A DNA stretch of 64,000 nt. Origin: Eleusine coracana subsp. coracana (taxonomy: Eukaryota; Streptophyta; Magnoliopsida; Poales; Poaceae). A program made the translations under genes and the position numbers. Of this stretch, positions 35,701 through 47,795 are shown piece by piece. Every line of letters begins with the position of its first letter. Within the stretch, counting starts at the first letter, position 1. The notes below the pieces were generated by a model, which was given only the letters and a program-made list of their open reading frames with translations, was not told the origin of the DNA and did not search any database. The DNA lies in contig CM064431.1 in the NCBI GenBank assembly GCA_032690845.1, positions 26,480,300-26,544,299 of the forward strand. The letters are read 5' to 3'.

Positions 35701-36457
35701 CCTGGGGCATGTACGCGTTGCCGTACCCGTACGTCCCGGAGCTCTCGAACAGCCACCGGTTGTGGTCGAACTCGCCGTTCTGGTTGCGCGCGAGCAGCGA
35801 CTTGTTGTGGCTCATCATGCCGACGACGCTGCCCCCGGGCCCGGGCAGGTGGAGCTTCCGGCTGTTCTTCCCGGATGACGGGCCATCGTCGTCATCGTCG
35901 GCGTACTCGCCGATCTTGTAGTGCTCCTTGCAGCCGGGGCAGACGCAGCCGTCCTGCTTGGTGGCGTCCAGGTAGCAGTCGCGGCAGATCTTGAAGCGGC
36001 ACTCGCAGGGGTCCACGTCATTCCCTCGCTCGTCGCGCATCGCGCTGCCGTCGCACGCCGGCATGCCGCAGCGAGACCCGCCCTTGGACCCGGCCATCTG
36101 CGGGTGGGTCACCTCCGACTCGATCACCTTGTCCATCAGGTGGGCCCGCGTCACGCTGTTGAACCCGCCCGTGAAGAGGGAGTTGGACACGTACTGCTCC
36201 TCGGCCTTCATGGCCACCGACGACGCGTGCTCGCCGCCATCCATCATCGGCTGGTTGTCGGGCGTGGGAGGGATCTGGACCGTGTAGTTGGTGTAGTCCG
36301 CCGACGGCTCGTCCTCCATGTCCAGGTCCTCGCGGGACAGGCTCACGTAACGCCCGCTCGACGTCCGGCGCGCGAACTTCACTGATCCCCTTCCCGTTGA
36401 TGATGATCCGCTCGCGCCGGGGTTCCGGATGCCCTTCTTCGCCGGCGCGTTTGACAT
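32713..36457 (-). CDS. CSLD: Cellulose synthase-like protein D (4 exons, 1152 aa)
   Basis: Exons: 36457-34751, 34653-33688, 33585-33255, 33167-32713; total 1153 codons including stop, normal for CSLD. CSLD proteins are family 2 glycosyltransferases that make beta-1,4-glucan at the plasma membrane or in the Golgi, notably in tip-growing cells. Visible: FARRTSSGRYVSL and YTVQIPPTPDNQP N-terminal motifs, a Cys-rich RING-like finger (C130 to C176), an acidic Asp/Asn run (257-270), two membrane spans (about 302-349), catalytic D425-D426, DCD at 642-644, TED at 851-853, Q891-x-x-R-W895 across the exon 2/3 junction, and about six C-terminal spans. All catalytic residues are present, so it looks functional. 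The N-terminus resembles rice CSLD3 more than CSLD1 or CSLD4 as I recall them; the paralogue is not proven. Confidence 0.96.
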
Positions 36458-39400
36458 CTTTTTTCTGGCGTTGAGGCTTTTTTATTTACTCTCTTGCACC
36501 TCCTTTTTACGTGCATGCTGGGTCCATCACTTGGACGGCGCGCGTGTGCCCGTCCATGGCGATGGTTTGCAAACCAAGGATGCAGGACAGAGGAAAATGA
36601 TATATATCAGGAGATGGATCGGAGGTGTCGTGGTCCGTGTTGCGGAGACCCGGTCTCTGTCCATGGGAGGAGAGCGGTCTATGTTAACCAGAAGAAAAGA
36701 CCTTGCGCCGGGTTTGGCGGGGAGAGCTTGTGGTGACAGGATTTCAGAAAAAAAAAAGGATGGACTAAAATTACAAACATGTCTGAAAACAAAATCTACA
36801 CAGCCGCTCTGATTCCCCATGTGTTTGTAATGCTTTTAGAGACAATGCGGCAGAGACATCGGGTGTGTAGATTAGTCTATATTTAGCCTAGGGTTATGAA
36901 ATGGATTTTGTCATTAGTCTCTATATTCATTACTTCTCATTATAGTATTCCAACATTCGGTGTGACAGGACTAAAATCTATTAAGCAGGAAACGAACACA
37001 CCCTTTGTCTCGACTATTGAATTATTTTACTCTTCTGTCTTCAAATTTATTGATTCGAGAAATTGAATATGACCCTTTATCTCTACAATTGGGATGATTT
37101 ATTGTAATATTTTTCTCTTTTTGTCTTCAACTTTATTCATTCAAGAACTTCGCTGCCTTGTTATTGTAAAATTGCTCTCATAGCAATCGATTTGATGGAA
37201 TTAGCTCATGTATCATTATTGCTTGATTTAAAATATATCATTATGTTTTCTCGTCCTAGCTCCATTCCAACACTTTGTCATCCCTTCTCTTTCTTTCCTA
37301 CCGATAGAGCTATTGAAACCATGAAACCTGTTGCAAATGGAGGATAGGCGAGTCTTCTCGTTACATTATTGGGAAGGAGAAGATTGTAATCAACCTTATT
37401 CGACTAAGGCAAGATGGCAATGGAGTCTCACCCCCATACAGTAGAGGCGTTGATTGTTTGTTCACAAACAAATTTAGCGCTTCTATCCCAGTACATCTGA
37501 TTTCTTCTTTGGTTTACCCTTTGCTCCAAGCTTTTTGCCAAATTATTAGTCCCAATAAAATTCATAGCACCAGGGAGCAGCGGGCTCATGCATCTCCGGA
37601 TTAGGAGTCTACTACAACCCATGAGAGAGCACAATAATGCGAACATGGGATGGGCATGTGGAGGTCTGTAGAGTCTGGTGTAGCATGAAGCATAGCATTA
37701 GCATAAATGAGTGGTCTTGCTAACTGCTTAGAGATTGCATTCACTTTGGTGGTTGTGTAGATGATCTAATGGCTAATAGAGAAATAATCTATTGATCTTT
37801 CAATCTATGAGTGGTTTTGTGGCTGCCAAATAAGATCTAATTAATATGAGAGAAATGCAGCAAAAAAATTGAAATATGATACGTGAGCCATGCAATGATG
37901 CAACTGCCAAAATATTTTCACGTGAACAATTTTAAAAATAGTGAGTAATTTTAGAAAACAATATACAATGACATTGATGAGTAATTTAGAGAACATGTCT
38001 AGGGGTATTTTGGTCTAATTATTTTATAATAGTAATGGTAGGTAAATTTTTTATTTTTATTTTCTCTGTAGGAATATTTAGACCTTAAGAGCGAATGTAG
38101 ACATTTTTTTTTCTTGGTCTAATATATATATCAACATATTCCGATTCCTCGGAGAAAAAGAATTGAAGTCAATACTATACATCTATGCTACTATGAGGGA
38201 GGATGTGATTGAGACATTGCTCCTGTATGCGGTTCCATTGTGAGAAATCGCGTGACCACACTATGTGATGCCTTGCATTGTGCGCTTGTGTGATGTGTGA
38301 TGCACCTGCCTAGCTCTTGGAACAAACCATGGAATCGCCTTTGCTCTTTGGAAGCAAACCTCAACTGTCCTATCCCTAGTTAAGGTAGATCTGGCTCAAG
38401 TTCTGTGAGGCATAAGCCATTTGGACTAGGCTCGACTCCTATGACTTGCTGGCTGTATGCAGTAAGAATAATATCATATTGCTAGTCTATCTATTGAGTC
38501 GCACCAACTTAAAGAGTTGGTTATCCAAATAGTTCCAGTTAATCTTTTATGTCAAGCGAGGACGGAAACACAGAGTTATTTTGTGTCTAAAGGCGTTTCT
38601 GCTCGTCAAGCTTTTGGAAAAAAAGCGTAGTTTTGGACAAACGGGCCAACGCTTCTCGAGGCAGCGCTTCTGGAAAAAGCGGAAAAGCTTCCGCTATGCC
38701 AAACGATGGGGCCTAAGTGTGGTTCACCTGGCGTGCGAGTGAATCTGAATCATATATTTGAGGGTTAGTCTGTTATAAGTTATTGCATATATGGCATGTT
38801 TAGCAAGTTAAAAGACCTTAATCTTCAATTTTACTGTTTGAAGATCTAGATGCCACTTGAGACAAGCATGACTGCTAGTGCACTTAACTCTTTCGATAAA
38901 AAGGGTGAAGATTGCACTCAACAGAGAATGTAGCAGTGCAAACGATCATGTACTTTCATTGGAAGTGGCTGCTTCGTTCAAAATAAAGTCCTGCTGATAT
39001 TTGATTTATCCATAATGTTCTTTTTCAAATGTTTGGTGCATTGAAAAACTATCCTATGCTAAACTGGTAAAATGAATTAAATTGTTCCTCCAAAATCTTC
39101 TCCATCTAGTAATTCTGCTGGTTCATGGGCCCAGCTAGCATCCAGTAATTCACCTATTCCAATGTTCGGGAGAAGATAGAATGCTGGTGGTTATATATAT
39201 GATATACATCGATAAATGAGTATATGCTAAGAAAAAGTATGTTGGCGTTGTTTATATGTTTGCATTGATTCTTTTATCTACAGACTTGAGTTTAGATCAA
39301 GTCATCAGAGAAAAATGTAACTTGCAAAACAAAATAACAATATTATCTCATCTCTCGTTCCAAAATTCAGATATATATATGTCTTGCTCTAGTCAATGAG

Positions 39401-39791
39401 ATAGCAACGACAGCACAGTCATGGGCCAGCCGGTTACTGTAGCATTGTTACAGCAGATCCTGTATCATATCCCTGCCCTTGGGGTGTAGTTGCCGCCACC
39501 GGCGAGGCCGCACCGTTTGGTTACAAGACCATCTAAATAATCAAGGTTCGTGACAAACACGTGAAGATATTATAAGGAGTAAAACAAAATGCATACTATT
39601 TCAGAAACAACAATTCATGGTGATAACTGATAAGGATAACAAGAATCTCATGTAGTTTTCATTAGAAGCAAACCAAATATAACAGAGTACATGGATAGAG
39701 ATGACAATACATTGCCATACTAGAGTAAACTTAATAGACCATCCTAATATTGTAATTTTAGTCCATTTTATTCATCCGGACCGTCTTGCCG
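36458..39791. other. Intergenic region between CSLD and the response regulator gene
   Basis: 3.3 kb, mostly AT-rich, no supported gene. The proximal 200 bp probably hold the CSLD 5' UTR and promoter. A TATA-like run on the minus strand lies near 36597-36606 (about 140 bp before the ATG), which is plausible but unproven. At 38585-38715 a GC-richer segment with AGCGCTTCT-type repeats ending CCGCTATGCCAAACGATGGGGCC looks like an old DNA-transposon remnant. Confidence 0.5.
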
Positions 39792-40647
39792 TCATATGTA
39801 GCTTAAAATACGAGGCACATTAGCTGCTCCAAAAGGCTTCACAATGTACTCCATTGCTCCTCCCTCCAAGCACCTACAAAATAAATGCATATTGTAATTC
39901 TATGAGGTAAGTGATCATTAAGATTAGCTTCTTTGTCCCGTGACTCACATTTTGATCCTTTCTGGGATGTCATCAGCTGATACAATAACCACTGGAAGGT
40001 GCTTCAGCTTTGGTGATTTCTGAATGTAAACATATTTTATTTGATTACACGCATGGTTAAACATTAAGGACTAAGATTAAATAAATGATAGCAACATAAT
40101 AATGTTTATGATGAACTCTATAGAAAAATCAATGAAGAACTCTACCTTAACTTCCAAAAGTAGATCATAACCAGTCATATCTGGCATACAGAAATCAGTT
40201 ATGATCATCTTTACATCATGTTCCTGTGTGCATAGTTGTGGACATAGAAGAAGTAGGTTAACAGAGAAACACACATTCACTTGTAAAATAAATAAAATAT
40301 AGTGAAAAATATTGAGGCAAACTATGCAAAATTACTAATATACCGTATTCAAGAACTTTAGGGCTTCCTTGGGACCTTCCACGGCGGTCACTGCAAAAGT
40401 CAAAAAAAAAAAATAGTTGGGTAACAATAATAGAAAAGAATGGAAAGAAGGACAAGATGATTTTTCTTGAAAATAAAACTGTAGATTTTACCATACCTCG
40501 TATGTTCGAGCGTTTTAAGACTATGGAAACAATTTGGCGGTCAAAAAAGGTATCATCAACTACAAGAACATGAGGAGATGAAGCATCAACCACGGCCTTC
40601 TCCGCCTTAGTTCCTTTGGAACCATTTTCAACCTTAGAAGTTGCCAT
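39792..40647 (-). CDS. RR: Type-A two-component response regulator (5 exons, 142 aa)
   Basis: Exons: 40647-40497, 40390-40344, 40223-40146, 40019-39949, 39873-39792, giving 143 codons including TGA. This is essentially a lone receiver domain, as in plant type-A regulators that damp cytokinin signalling after phosphotransfer from HPt proteins. Visible: acidic pair D31-D32 (VLVVDDTFFDR), phosphoacceptor D76 (IITDFCMPDMTGYD), S106 (VIVSADDIPERI) and conserved K128 (VKPF). No DNA-binding GARP domain, so it is not type B. Start: ATG at 40647 (MATSKVENG); further upstream there is only an in-frame TTG. The short C-terminus (PRILSYI) resembles the small-type rice regulators. All receiver residues are intact, so it is likely functional. 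Same strand as CSLD but 3.3 kb downstream of its promoter side, no sign of co-regulation. Confidence 0.93.
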
Positions 40648-42315
40648 CAAAAGCAAAATTATTACTGATGATGTTGCTGTGTTGGATGAAGCAACAATAG
40701 CACACCACGTTTTATAGTAGCCCGCACCGATACTAGTGATATGCTAAAAGATATAATATAAATTCAAAATAAATAAGGTATATCGCAACATGCACGATAA
40801 GCATATCTCGGCGTAAATTCAGCACATCTGTAATAGGTGCATTCTTTTTTTCATGATTGGAAACAAAATACGCTGTGGATGCGCAAATTTATAGTTATAT
40901 TAATTTTTTTTGTCCTTAATATGTCTATAGTGAGCTGTACAAGATTTATTTTTATATAAAAAAAATTGTAGCCATCTTTTCTTGATTCAAGAACATATAT
41001 TGCAGATGCACAAATTTATAGCTGGTTACGCTACTTCTTTTCTTGTTCTCAATATATCTATAATGAACTGTAAAATATTTACCTATTTAAAGATATTATT
41101 TTGTATTTGGTTTCAAAACCTCAGGGAAAGAATTATAAAATAAAGTGAGATTAATTAGATCACTACAAGAAATTTGACTAGGGATGTCCCATACATGCAG
41201 GTGCCCAAGCAAGTGAGGAATTTAACCCAATTTTGAAGGTTGCAAAGTATTTAATTGTTCAAAGCCCTGGTTCAGATAGAACCTAAATTTATTTTGTAAA
41301 TAATCCCACAAAATAAAAGTCCTGAATTAAAAAAGGGACTTGCAGAAAGGCCACTACTAGTTTTATAGGTAACATTTCATGCTAGTCAATTTCTGGAGTT
41401 ATATATACACGTCTCATGGAGCCTGGATGCACATACATGGTCACATGGAGTTGCTTATTTGCTGGTAAAAGAAGTGTTTCAAATTATTGTCACTTTCTTG
41501 TAATAATGCTCTTATGACATGTGTGTCCCACTTGTCATAACAGCATTCCTGTTATATGGACGCTACAACTGTTATGTAGCATAATCTAGATCTGGTATGT
41601 GGTCACTAAACAATATATAGTATGCTAATAAAAGGCGGCCGGGCATGAGTTGTTTAGTAAAACTAATCATTGATTTTCATGTCCTAAAATCAATAAGCAG
41701 ACTTCCTTGCACTAAAACATGAGCAGAAGAGAAGTATTGTGGGCATTAATGTAACACCATAGCTCATTACCAACATGTAGTGGCAGGTAATGGTTTCGAT
41801 GTAAGAGGCCCAAAAGTGAAATGGAGTTGTGAGATTAGTCCCATATTGAAAGCTTAGGTGGATAAGGGTTAGCATATAGCCCTCGTTGTTCCAACCATAG
41901 TATTTTTGGGCTAATCTTTTTACATGAAACGACGACGAAAACGTAAGAGGGGTGGTAAGCGGACTTTGGATGTTACAAAGGTCCAAAAAATTCCTAGGCC
42001 TCTCTGCTTTTCAGGCCTGGTTGCATTATGCTAGGCCACTAAACATCCACCTCTTTAGTTGATATATCTATTATTCTGAAGAAAAATGCTTTCTGTATTT
42101 GTCAATTTGCTCCATGATAAGTGCAGGCATTGGCAAGGTGCAGGTGCATATATAGAACGTTGGCAAAGTTGTGAGAACAGAGTTTACCGTCAGCAATCTT
42201 CCAGAATAGGAGAGCAATTCATTCAATCCCATAACTCTCTAATGCCACTCTAGGATATGAGAAATATTACAACTTAGAATCAATGGTGTACAAGGGATAT
42301 GAGGTTTTACCATAG
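40648..42315. other. Intergenic region with decayed repeats upstream of the response regulator
   Basis: No supported gene. About 40855-40965 and 40985-41095 are two diverged copies of one roughly 130-bp-period unit (shared GATGCxCAAATTTATAG and ATAxxTCTATAxTGAxCTGTA). CACTACAAGAAAT at 41161 resembles a CACTA transposon end, but its partner at about 41497-41512 is imperfect. A short unit from 41755 (TGTAACACC) to 41978 (GATGTTACA) has LTR-like ends without a clear duplication. Confidence 0.45.
42311..42315. repeat. Target-site duplication CATAG (left copy)
   Basis: CATAG precedes the LTR start TGTTGAC at 42316 and is repeated exactly at 59529-59533. Confidence 0.95.
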
Positions 42316-43868
42316 TGTTGACATTTCTTAACACCGTCACTAAGTTTCCTTAGCAACAAAGCCAAAAATATTTATTGGTAATCTTTAACGAATGCAGAGA
42401 GTCCGCAAGCGCACGGAGAATACCGTTGTAGCATTTCACCCCGGAAGTATTCAGGGTATCATGTTTATTTTATCCCAAGGAAGGCATATGATTGATCATA
42501 GTAATTACAATATTTCTAGACATTGCACATTGGATTATGAGACAAAGTCATCACAGGGGTAAAAATAAAGATAAACATGGTAGTGGACGCACAGATAGCA
42601 TACTCATGTTAGATAAATGATAGTTTAGTGAAGAAGGACAAAGAAAAAGCTAAGTTCCTATGTTGCTTTTATATAGTTACATAGTCTATATTATATTCAA
42701 TTATACAGATACAAAACAATGCAAGACAATCAGATCATCACATCCTAGGCACCCGGTTTTCCCCTGCATCCACAGTACGATTCCGGCCAAGAGCCTATTG
42801 CATAGCCGAACGTGGGGGATTTCCAAGGACAGGTAGGGCTATCACCACTTACTGTCTACCCGTAGCAATCCGTGGGCTACACGACAAATAATGCATTCTA
42901 TTGATCTAAGCACCACACTTACATCTCTGGAACAATACTTCTAATCCTTTAAGTGATGGATCAAAAAGGAGTAATCACATTTAAGTGAACACTAAACACA
43001 TGGAAATGATCTAAGTCACACATTAGTCATGCATCATTATAACAATATAAATAAGGACTATAGTAAGGATTGATGTCTAACATGGTAATATAGTATGACT
43101 ACATTACTAACATGCAAGCATAATAACCATATACATGAATGAATCATATAATCAAACAAGAAACACATGACCCAAACATAACTAAATATATTAAATAGAA
43201 TAAAGTCTTATAAAAGGAGAAAGATACAAGAGCCATACCACAACTCCAAGGAAGACTTAGAAACTGAAGAAGACTCTATTCTAAGCCTAACTCCACTAAA
43301 ACTAAAGAAAATCACAAAATGGTAAAGAGAGTAATGCTCCTTGGTGTGTGCTTTGGAGTGAGACATCTCCCTTCTATTTATACTGCCCAAAGTCAGTTCC
43401 TGGAGTCGGTAACCGCCGCCAAACATGCACAGCCACCATTGGGGAGCCACCAGGAGCCAACACATGGCAGCCATGCACCAGCGGGGCCACTCCCCGTTCG
43501 GGCGAACACCCATGTTCGGCCGAACAGGAGGGAGTACCCTCAGGTGCTGCCACCTCTGGTGACTTGCTAGGTGGGTCCCACTACCCAGTGACACTATAAG
43601 GTCGGTTGTTACGTCGGTTTGCTTCTGTAAGTAGGCCAGTCAATCCGTGGGAGTCCCAGTTGGCGATCTCTTATTGGTGAAAGTTGTGTTTCTTCGCCAC
43701 ATGGGTGTGTTTCCTCCTCCATTTCGTTATTTCTTCTGCATGTCAGTGATTTTATAAGCAATAGTGGATATTTATTAATTCTAACTAATTTGCATTGTGG
43801 GAATGTTGAATCCTTCTTTATTTTGAGTAATGTTGATGGCTGGAAATGGTATTTAATGACCATCAACA
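42316..43868 (-). repeat. 3' LTR of second Athila-like element
   Basis: 1553 bp, TGTTGAC...CATCAACA. Homologous to 50148-50270 plus 58088-59528. Minus-strand TATAAATA at 43375-43382. Upstream of it lie the palindrome TGTTCGGCCGAACA (43513-43526, perfect) and a one-mismatch partner GTTCGGGCGAAC (43496-43507). Confidence 0.93.
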
Positions 43869-45578
43869 AACTTCCCTAAGTTGAACCTTTGCTCATTCCG
43901 ATATAAAGATAGAACTTTAGATTGTTGATCAGGAGTTGCTACAATGTCTTATATTCCCCCATAGTACCAAGTGCACAACAAAATACTCTACCTTTCATTG
44001 AATAAGTTGGCATTTGGTAACTCAACCTTTTTACCTTACTCCCTGCAAGGATTTTGGCTTCTCTTCATCTTGGGTGGTTGAAAGACAGAATGGTCTTTTG
44101 TAGGACACCATTCTCTCATCCCTATGTTCCATTCTTCATCCAGAGTTTTTCAAGATTTTAGCAAATAAAACTAAGTTCCTCCAATAATTCACTCGGTCGC
44201 TCAATATGTATATATCCTTACCAAGGCACTGAAGTTGCCTCTTTTTGTTCCTACCTCTAAATAAGGCTTATGTGGAGCTTTGGGTAGGAATAAATAAGAT
44301 ATACTTGTAACACATATATTGCTAAACCAAAATATTGAATCCACAGAGAAACAAGTCATACAATCTGATCAAGATGTGCATGTGTGTGGAATTTGGTGGA
44401 ATGATGATGGAATGGTGGATACTTCTTTTTTGAGTAGACTCTCTCTTTCTTTAAGTAGCGCTTGGACATGGCTATTTCTTTTTCTTCTTCTTCTTTTCTC
44501 TCTTTTTTCATCATGCTCAAGATTGAGAGAAAGCATTTATTCTATTTTTGATAGCCATGCCTTCCATGCAACCAATTGAGAGAGAGTCATGACATGATAT
44601 TCATGGAGTATTTATTTTGCTAACTTCCGGAATAGAAGTTAAGCATATGGTGGTGGATGCAATGGAATGATATTGCTATCTCCTGGTGTAGGAGCATTAG
44701 CAAATGATGGTGGATGTGTACATGAATCTTGATCATAAAAGCATGAAATGGATCTCACAAAGGTTGCAAGCATTTTGATAAAGCTTAATGTGAAAACAAG
44801 CAGCATATGTAGAAGGTTTTTGCAATGAAGTATAACATATGGCCGTGATAGGGATTTTCATCATTGAGGAACTTTTCAAATATATCATTTTGAAAAAAAA
44901 AAATCTTCGGATGGTAAGCTTCACTTTGGGACAAAGATCATCACAGCCCTCTTCTAACCATATCATGCCTCACAACAACCTAGACTTAGATCATGCACTT
45001 TGCAACCCACAAGTATTCAAGTCCAAGGCAAGCATGTTTAGCCAACAAACTCAAAAATTGGGAGAGTACTAAGTTGTATACGAGGGACTATAAAAAGATA
45101 TAAAACAAAGCAACTATTTATCATCTCAACATGAAGGCATGAACATCCCTAGCATGCATGACAACCTATTATTTTTGTTCTTTTTAGTTTTGCAAATTTT
45201 TATTTTGTTTTTATGAGGGTAATTCCGACAAAGAAAAAGAAAGAAAGGAAAGATACAAGTTACTTTGGCGGGGGTGCTCCCCCAAGCTTGCTCTTACTCA
45301 TGGTTGTTGGATAGGATCAAATCCTCTCCAACAGTAGTACGTCGCCGTGTAGTCGTGGTACTCTCGTAGCTGTTCCTGGAGGTGACAAAACTGGTCGTCA
45401 CTGTGCTATTGCCACTCTCTGGTGGTCTACACGTGAGTAGCAAGGGTGTTTTGCATTTCCCCTATTCTCACATCCAGACCATCCATCCTACTTGTTAGAT
45501 CCCTCAATTCCGAACCATAGTCATAATAACTAAAGCCCAAAAATGAGTGATATCCGTCGTGATGTGGAGGTGTCCCGA
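43869..45578. other. 3' non-coding region of second Athila-like element
   Basis: Starts with a weak polypurine tract (minus-strand TTAGGGAAGTT next to the LTR). No supported ORF. It contains a pyrimidine-rich run near 44440-44515. Its opening (AAGTTGAACCTTTGCTC) is similar to the same position in the first Athila-like element (ACTTAAACCTTTGCTC at 5743). Confidence 0.65.
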
Positions 45579-46822
45579 TCAACTCGGGGCCATGTCCCCA
45601 TTGTGTACTACTAGCTTGTTGCCAAGACGAACCACCAGTCTCATACTGCTACAGCGTGAACATCCAAGTGGGGTCATCGGAATGCTCTGAGCCTGTAGTG
45701 TAATCATGGACTGATGGTGTAGTTCTGGCTGCGCTAGTGGTAGCACGCTTCGTGCTTCGTCATGTATGTTGATCGGCGGACCTTCCAAGCATTCCTTCTC
45801 TCTGTAGCTGTATGGTTAGTTCCCAACAACTATACAAATGATATCCCGGGTTAGATAACTGGATTTCGTTTGTATAGCCGGGGTAATAAAAGATAATAGA
45901 ACCATCAGGACCCTTCTTTAAAGTGTGACCCTGCTCAAGAAATTTATAGTCTATCATGGGACAGGGCTTAGAAAGATAACCAGATCTAGTGTTGGATAAA
46001 GCCCCGACCCCTGCAGCAATACAGGTCACTAAAGAAGTGCATTCAATGGGTCACAATCCTTTAATCTAATCTAATCATTGACCAATCATAGCTTCAACAG
46101 GAACAATAGGAATTTTAGATATTGCAGCAAACAAGACATGCAATTCATCGTTACGGAAGGTCTAGTGTCTTGTCTAGGGAAACAAGTCATAGAAAGCCAT
46201 ATATGCCACAGTTGTAGAGTTGGGTTGTGAATATCACTCGTTCTAGGACGTTCATAAAAAAAAACTCCCCAAAATCCTTTTCCTAAAAGATCCCTTTTCA
46301 AAACCTGTGGTTGCACCTTCTAAAATAGTGTTGCAATAACTTTTAAACTTAAGAATGATGCTAAGTTCTTTCCAGGTGAGATGGTATTCCTTCTCGAATA
46401 AGCGGAAAAGTGCCCTATCATTATCTTTTAGCAAAGTGCACAAAAAACCAGATAGTGAGGAGGCGTGAACCTCCCTCAGTGATGTGTGTAAATTTGGTCC
46501 AACCTAATGCTTTCCAAATAGAAAGGAACTCGGAGTCCATACCTATAGTGGAGAGTAGGTCGTTGTCATACGTCCTGGTGTGGACGAAACTGCGATTGTG
46601 TAGGCGATGGTAGACTCGTCTCTCCCGTTCATCTAGCAGCTCGAGGTTGGTGTCGGCGAGAAGAACGTGTGGCTCATCCTCCTCCATGTTGTCCTCAACG
46701 GGCGTGTGCCTCGTTGATCCATCCTCAATGGAGAAGTTTGTGTTTGATCTGCCGTGTGAACGGCGTGAACTCGAACGCGTCACCCGCTGCATCAATGTCT
46801 TAGCCTTCTTCATCTGCACCAC
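45579..46822 (-). pseudogene. ATHILA-type accessory ORF of second Athila-like element (degenerate)
   Basis: Minus strand, start MVQMKKAKTLMQRVTRS, then an acidic Ser-rich region. ERRVYHRLHNRSFVHTRTYD and LLSTIGMDSEFLSIWKALGW align with the corresponding block of the ORF at 16073-16529. Further fragments at 46443-46252 (FEKEYHLTWKELSIILKF), 46316-46086 and 46029-45760 continue it with stops and frameshifts between them. Function unknown; the family is sometimes called env-like, but no signal peptide or clear membrane span is seen. Confidence 0.65.
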
Positions 46823-47795
46823 TTAAGAAAAAACACAAGAACAACTCGAACACGGGCTATGGGTTAGCAAATAAAATCTGCCGGCCGTGTTGATCTTGCT
46901 AAGCTTTGCAAAGGACTTGAACAAACCAAAAACAAAGAAAACTATAACGGGAAATTTTTTGGTAGTTTTTGAATGACAACTTTAGAGAAGCAATGTGAGA
47001 GCTCAAGAGCAAATAAGTGAAGGAGCGAGTGAAATGAGAAGTGAACTTGGAATGACAACACACTCTCCCCCGGACACTTAATTTATAGGAAAAATCCCAA
47101 ATGACCAAAAACGGCTAGTGGGGAGCCAAATACAACCGTTGGCAAAAGGCCAAGGTTGGTGGAGCCCACACCCCTTCGGTCGAACATGGGTGTTCGACCG
47201 ACAATGGGTGGGTCCCACTAGTCCCCCACTTTGGCTCACAACTCTCTAATAGTTATATTCTCAGAGCTGCAGGTGTTAGGTCCAAAGTTTCGACAATTTT
47301 TTGCTCAAAAAAAAATATTTTCTCAAAGTTAGAAACCAAAAACCGAATTTTATATTTTTTATCAAACAAAGAAGAGGGTTGGAATAAATTCCAACATGCA
47401 TGTGTGAAATCCAAATATGCAAATGCAGAGGCAAATTAGAAAGAATCCAAAAGTTTGGAAAAATTCAAATGTGCAAAAATTGAGAAAAATAAAATATGAG
47501 ATAAATACCAATTTACCTTTGGCAAGGGCTCACCAATTTTTAAATTCCGATGAGCGGGACTTTTCTCCATCGCGTTTAGCTTGATGTTGTGGCATCCAGT
47601 CCTGGAGAAGTGGACGTGGATGACTGCACTTCCTTCACTCGCCACACCTTCTTCATCCTCAGTGCGGTCGGTGGCTTCTTGGATTTAACAGGCTGTGGCT
47701 TTGCCCACAGTCCTGGTCTTGCGGTGGGTGGGTTCTTTTTCTTGAAACGGTATGACATCTCCTTTGCCATGATCTTCTTCATGTAGAGAATGAGG
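46823..47795. other. Spacer between ATHILA-type ORF and protease
   Basis: No gene. A degenerate palindrome pair of the same family (CTTCGGTCGAACA near 47174-47186 and TGTTCGACCGACA at 47191-47203) lies here, as do similar pairs in the equivalent spacer of the first element. The A-rich part at 47280-47480 is low complexity. Confidence 0.6.

Noticed and set aside
34730..35878. 382-codon plus-strand open frame opposite CSLD exon 1, and a similar 406-codon frame at 33679-34899
   Set aside because: Antisense shadows of very GC-rich coding DNA; His/Arg/Val-rich composition without any family motif.
41161..41512. A CACTA transposon from CACTACAAGAAAT to TTTCTTGTAATAATG
   Set aside because: The right end does not match the left end well and no 3-bp duplication is seen; recorded only as a possible fragment.
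41755..41978. Small solo LTR with TGTAACACC...GATGTTACA ends
   Set aside because: Flanking 5-bp sequences do not match and no second copy is in the window.
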